This document shows positions 14,393-16,692 of a stretch of 16,692 nt of DNA, in pieces. Origin of the DNA: UBA4459 sp036351335 (lineage in GTDB: Bacteria > Bacteroidota > Bacteroidia > Bacteroidales > F082); the NCBI GenBank assembly GCA_036351335.1, contig JAZBOW010000257.1:1-16692 (forward strand), in the 5' to 3' direction. The translations under genes were made by a program, and so were the position numbers. Positions within the stretch are counted from its first letter, which is position 1. Each line of letters opens with the position of its first letter. Below the pieces are notes generated by a model, which saw nothing but the letters and a program-made list of their open reading frames with translations, was not told the DNA's origin and searched no databases.

Positions 14393-15901
14393 ATGGAAGA
14401 GACAGCTAAAAACGTCAGAAAAAAGACAACCCCACAAAAACTTTCCAACATAACAAGCCAGTTGATTGAGCACGGAAAAGTGCCACCTCAGGCCGTTGAC
14501 CTCGAAGAAGCAGTGCTCGGCGCCATGATGCTGGAAAAAGATGCTGTGTCAGCTGTGATTGATATTCTATCACCCAAAGTATTTTACCTGGATAAACACC
14601 AGCGTATTTTCAAAGCCATTCAGAGTTTATTTACCAAATCGGAACCCGTTGATATACTTACGGTTACCAACGAATTAAAAAGTATGGGAGAACTCGAAAT
14701 AGTGGGCGGCCCATACTATATCACAAGCCTAACAAGCCGGATAGCATCAGCTGCCAACGTGGAATACCATGCCCGTATCATCCTTCAAAAGCATATTCAG
14801 CGTGATCTAATCACTATTTCTACAGAGATCATTAATGACGCATATGAAGACACGACTGATGTTTTCAATCTACTGGATAAAGCGGAGCAAAACTTGTTTG
14901 CGGTTTCCGAAACCAATTTAAGAAGAAATTTTGAAGACATGCCTTCATTGGTCAAACAGGCCATTGAGGATATTGAAAATGCCAAAAATTCCGATTCACA
15001 CTTACGTGGCGTTCCTTCTGGCTTTGTGGATCTCGATCGAAAAACTTCAGGCTGGCAGAATTCGGACTTGATCATCCTTGCTGCCCGTCCATCCATGGGA
15101 AAAACAGCCCTTGCTCTATCGATGGCACGAAATGTGGCTGTTGAGTTCAATAAACCTATTGTCTTTTTCTCTTTAGAAATGTCGGCCGTACAGTTAGTAA
15201 CAAGGCTTATTTCAAGTGAAACTGAATTAAGGGCTGATAAGTTGAAACGAGGAGATTTGGCGGGTCATGAATGGCAACAATTGAACGACAAAATATCCAA
15301 CCTGGTAGATGCCAAGATATTCATTGACGACACCCCTGCCCTCACCATCTTTGAACTTCGCGCCAAATGCCGAAGACTGAAACAACAGCATGATATCCAG
15401 ATGGTTTTTATCGACTACTTACAACTCATGTCGGGTGGAAGTGATAATAAAGGCAACCGTGAACAAGAAATCAGCCAGATTTCCCGTTCATTAAAAGCGT
15501 TGGCGAAGGAACTGGACGTTCCGGTACTGGCACTTTCACAGTTGAGCCGAGCCGTTGAAAACCGGCCCGGACAAACCAAAAGGCCCATTCTTTCTGACTT
15601 GCGTGAGTCAGGAGCGATAGAGCAGGATGCCGACCTTGTATTGTTCATTTACAGGCCTGAATATTATAAACTGGATGAGTTTGAAGACGGCACATCAACA
15701 CACCGGGTAGCAGAAGTGATTATTGCAAAGCACAGGAATGGCCCTACGGGGGAAGTAAAATTGAAGTTTATTGACACTTTTGCCAAATTTGAGGACCACG
15801 AATCGGGAAGCAACTATTCCATTTCAGATGTAAGCGCCGGAATAAAAACCCTGCCCTCAAAGATGAATGATTTAACTGATACTGAAGATACACCTTTTTA
15901 A
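14393..15901 (+). CDS. dnaB: Replicative DNA helicase DnaB
   Basis: DnaB is the hexameric 5'-3' helicase that unwinds the fork and binds primase. The 502-aa protein has the N-terminal helical domain (about 32-130, starting PPQAVDLEEAVLGAMMLEKD), a linker helix region (about 140-205) and the RecA-like ATPase domain. Walker A is ARPSMGKTA (231-239), followed by VFFSLEMSA (257-265). Walker B is VFIDYLQLMSGG (338-349). The loop VLALSQLSRAVENRPGQTKRP and the arginine-finger region SDLRESGAIEQDADLV (401-416) are intact. The P-loop and neighbouring motifs, common intein insertion sites in dnaB genes, are uninterrupted here. A charged N-terminal tail of about 30 residues precedes the first domain. 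It has its own promoter and is followed 15 bp later by an exported-protein gene. Confidence 0.97.
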   Translation: MEETAKNVRKKTTPQKLSNITSQLIEHGKVPPQAVDLEEAVLGAMMLEKDAVSAVIDILSPKVFYLDKHQRIFKAIQSLFTKSEPVDILTVTNELKSMGELEIVGGPYYITSLTSRIASAANVEYHARIILQKHIQRDLITISTEIINDAYEDTTDVFNLLDKAEQNLFAVSETNLRRNFEDMPSLVKQAIEDIENAKNSDSHLRGVPSGFVDLDRKTSGWQNSDLIILAARPSMGKTALALSMARNVAVEFNKPIVFFSLEMSAVQLVTRLISSETELRADKLKRGDLAGHEWQQLNDKISNLVDAKIFIDDTPALTIFELRAKCRRLKQQHDIQMVFIDYLQLMSGGSDNKGNREQEISQISRSLKALAKELDVPVLALSQLSRAVENRPGQTKRPILSDLRESGAIEQDADLVLFIYRPEYYKLDEFEDGTSTHRVAEVIIAKHRNGPTGEVKLKFIDTFAKFEDHESGSNYSISDVSAGIKTLPSKMNDLTDTEDTPF

Positions 15902-15916
15902 TTAAATTTTATACAT

Positions 15917-16692
15917 ATGAACGATTACAAAAAAATCATTGCAACAATAGCTATAGTCCTGTTACCAGGATTATTAATGAGCTTACTCGCCCAAAAAAGC
16001 GTCGAATTGAAATATGACGTAGACGCGGGTGATAAGTATGAATACAAACTGGAAATTGACCAAGACATTGTTTTTGATGCGGGAGGGCAAACCATGGCAC
16101 TGGATCAGTTGATGAACTTCAGAATGACCTCCAATATTGATGAAAAAATGGGGAGCGAATATAAGATATCTACCACGGTGGATGCCATTAAAATGACGCA
16201 AAGCATATTCGGTATGCAGATCACCTACGACTCTGAAGACCCGAATAGCATGCAAAATCCGATGGCAGCTAAAATTGGTGAAGAAATGAACAATATTATT
16301 GGTTCGGATTACAGCATGACCATGGATGAAAGAGGCCATGTAACAGAAGTAGATGCCAGCGATCTATCCAATGATGAGATTATTAACAACATCAGTTCCG
16401 GTTCTAATTTTGCTATTTATAAAGAAGGTTCAGTAAGTGTTGGCGAAAGCTGGGAAGGAGATGTTGAGCCTCTTGAAAACAGCGACATGAAAGTTCAAAT
16501 GAGATATACATTATTAAAAGTGAGCGGCAAAGAAGCGACACTTGGACTGAATGGTACCATAAGTTCTAATAAAATTGACGACCAAGAAATGAAGATGAAT
16601 GGCACCATGACCGGGGAAATGCGGGTGGATGTGAATACGGGCTGGCTGATTGAATCAGTGCTGAACCAGGAAATAGAGCTGGATATTGAGCA
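15917..16692 (+). CDS. Exported DUF6263-like protein, 3' end missing
   Basis: The frame opens at the ATG at 15917 and continues through the window end (258 codons visible). The product starts with a signal peptide (MNDYKKIIATIAIVLLPGLL, then MSLLAQ) and has a mature N terminus KSVELKYDVDAGDKYEYKLE. The rest is a run of beta-strands with polar turns, including YSMTMDERGHVTEVD and SVSVGESWEGD. That pattern fits the DUF6263 family of exported Bacteroidota proteins of unknown function; I make this match from memory. Methionine is unusually frequent (19 of 258). It sits 15 bp after dnaB with no obvious promoter, so read-through from dnaB is possible. A minus-strand frame inside it has no coding support. 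Confidence 0.7.
   Translation, partial: MNDYKKIIATIAIVLLPGLLMSLLAQKSVELKYDVDAGDKYEYKLEIDQDIVFDAGGQTMALDQLMNFRMTSNIDEKMGSEYKISTTVDAIKMTQSIFGMQITYDSEDPNSMQNPMAAKIGEEMNNIIGSDYSMTMDERGHVTEVDASDLSNDEIINNISSGSNFAIYKEGSVSVGESWEGDVEPLENSDMKVQMRYTLLKVSGKEATLGLNGTISSNKIDDQEMKMNGTMTGEMRVDVNTGWLIESVLNQEIELDIE

Noticed and set aside
15983..16339. Antisense frame inside the DUF6263-like gene (118 aa)
   Set aside because: The sense frame has a signal peptide and continuous beta-rich coding pattern; the antisense one has neither.

Overview
The window reads as an ordinary chromosomal segment of a Bacteroidota bacterium. The evidence is moderate AT-richness, several promoter boxes of the Bacteroidota type (TAnnTTTG), no clear Shine-Dalgarno sequences, lipoproteins of the CKKDE type, an exported DUF6263-like protein, a Bacteroidota-style long SAICAR synthetase, and exported proteins whose signal peptides end in AQ. 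I see no rRNA, tRNA, CRISPR array, insertion sequence or prophage. I cannot resolve the organism below phylum.

Layout from left to right. The 5' end of mnmA (minus strand) faces away from a kbl-acpS pair (plus strand). Next come a likely surface lipoprotein and an NAD(P)-dependent epimerase/reductase, both minus. The reductase diverges across only 29 bp from a radical SAM gene. After that are tyrS, a 53-codon two-helix membrane protein 3 bp behind it, and a SirB1-like transglutaminase-fold protein, all plus. The minus-strand pair phoH-purC converges on that block and diverges from a SAM hydroxide adenosyltransferase (DUF62) homologue. A minus-strand block of three envelope genes follows: a lipoprotein, an exported TonB-C-like protein and a PAP2 phosphatase. 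The last block is plus: a DEDDy exonuclease, a Cas4/RecB-like Fe-S nuclease, the replicative helicase dnaB, and an exported DUF6263-like protein cut off by the window end.

Most genes are housekeeping: threonine/glycine metabolism, acyl carrier protein activation, tRNA thiolation and charging, purine synthesis and replication. Two neighbourhoods are more informative. In one, a DEDDy exonuclease and a Cas4-like nuclease lie in tandem just upstream of dnaB, which suggests a two-subunit nucleic-acid processing unit. In the other, the three envelope genes are probably co-transcribed. Several starts were moved from the longest open frame to the start best supported by protein motifs and promoter position: the reductase to 3622, radical SAM to 3652, tyrS to a GTG at 4612, the SirB1-like gene to 6168, the TonB-like gene to 11330, the second lipoprotein to 12687 and the exonuclease to 12756.

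I did not find a clearly new system. The strongest leads are the two-nuclease pair, the DUF62 homologue lacking the family's usual catalytic motifs, and promoter boxes placed so close to the start codon that leaderless mRNAs are expected.
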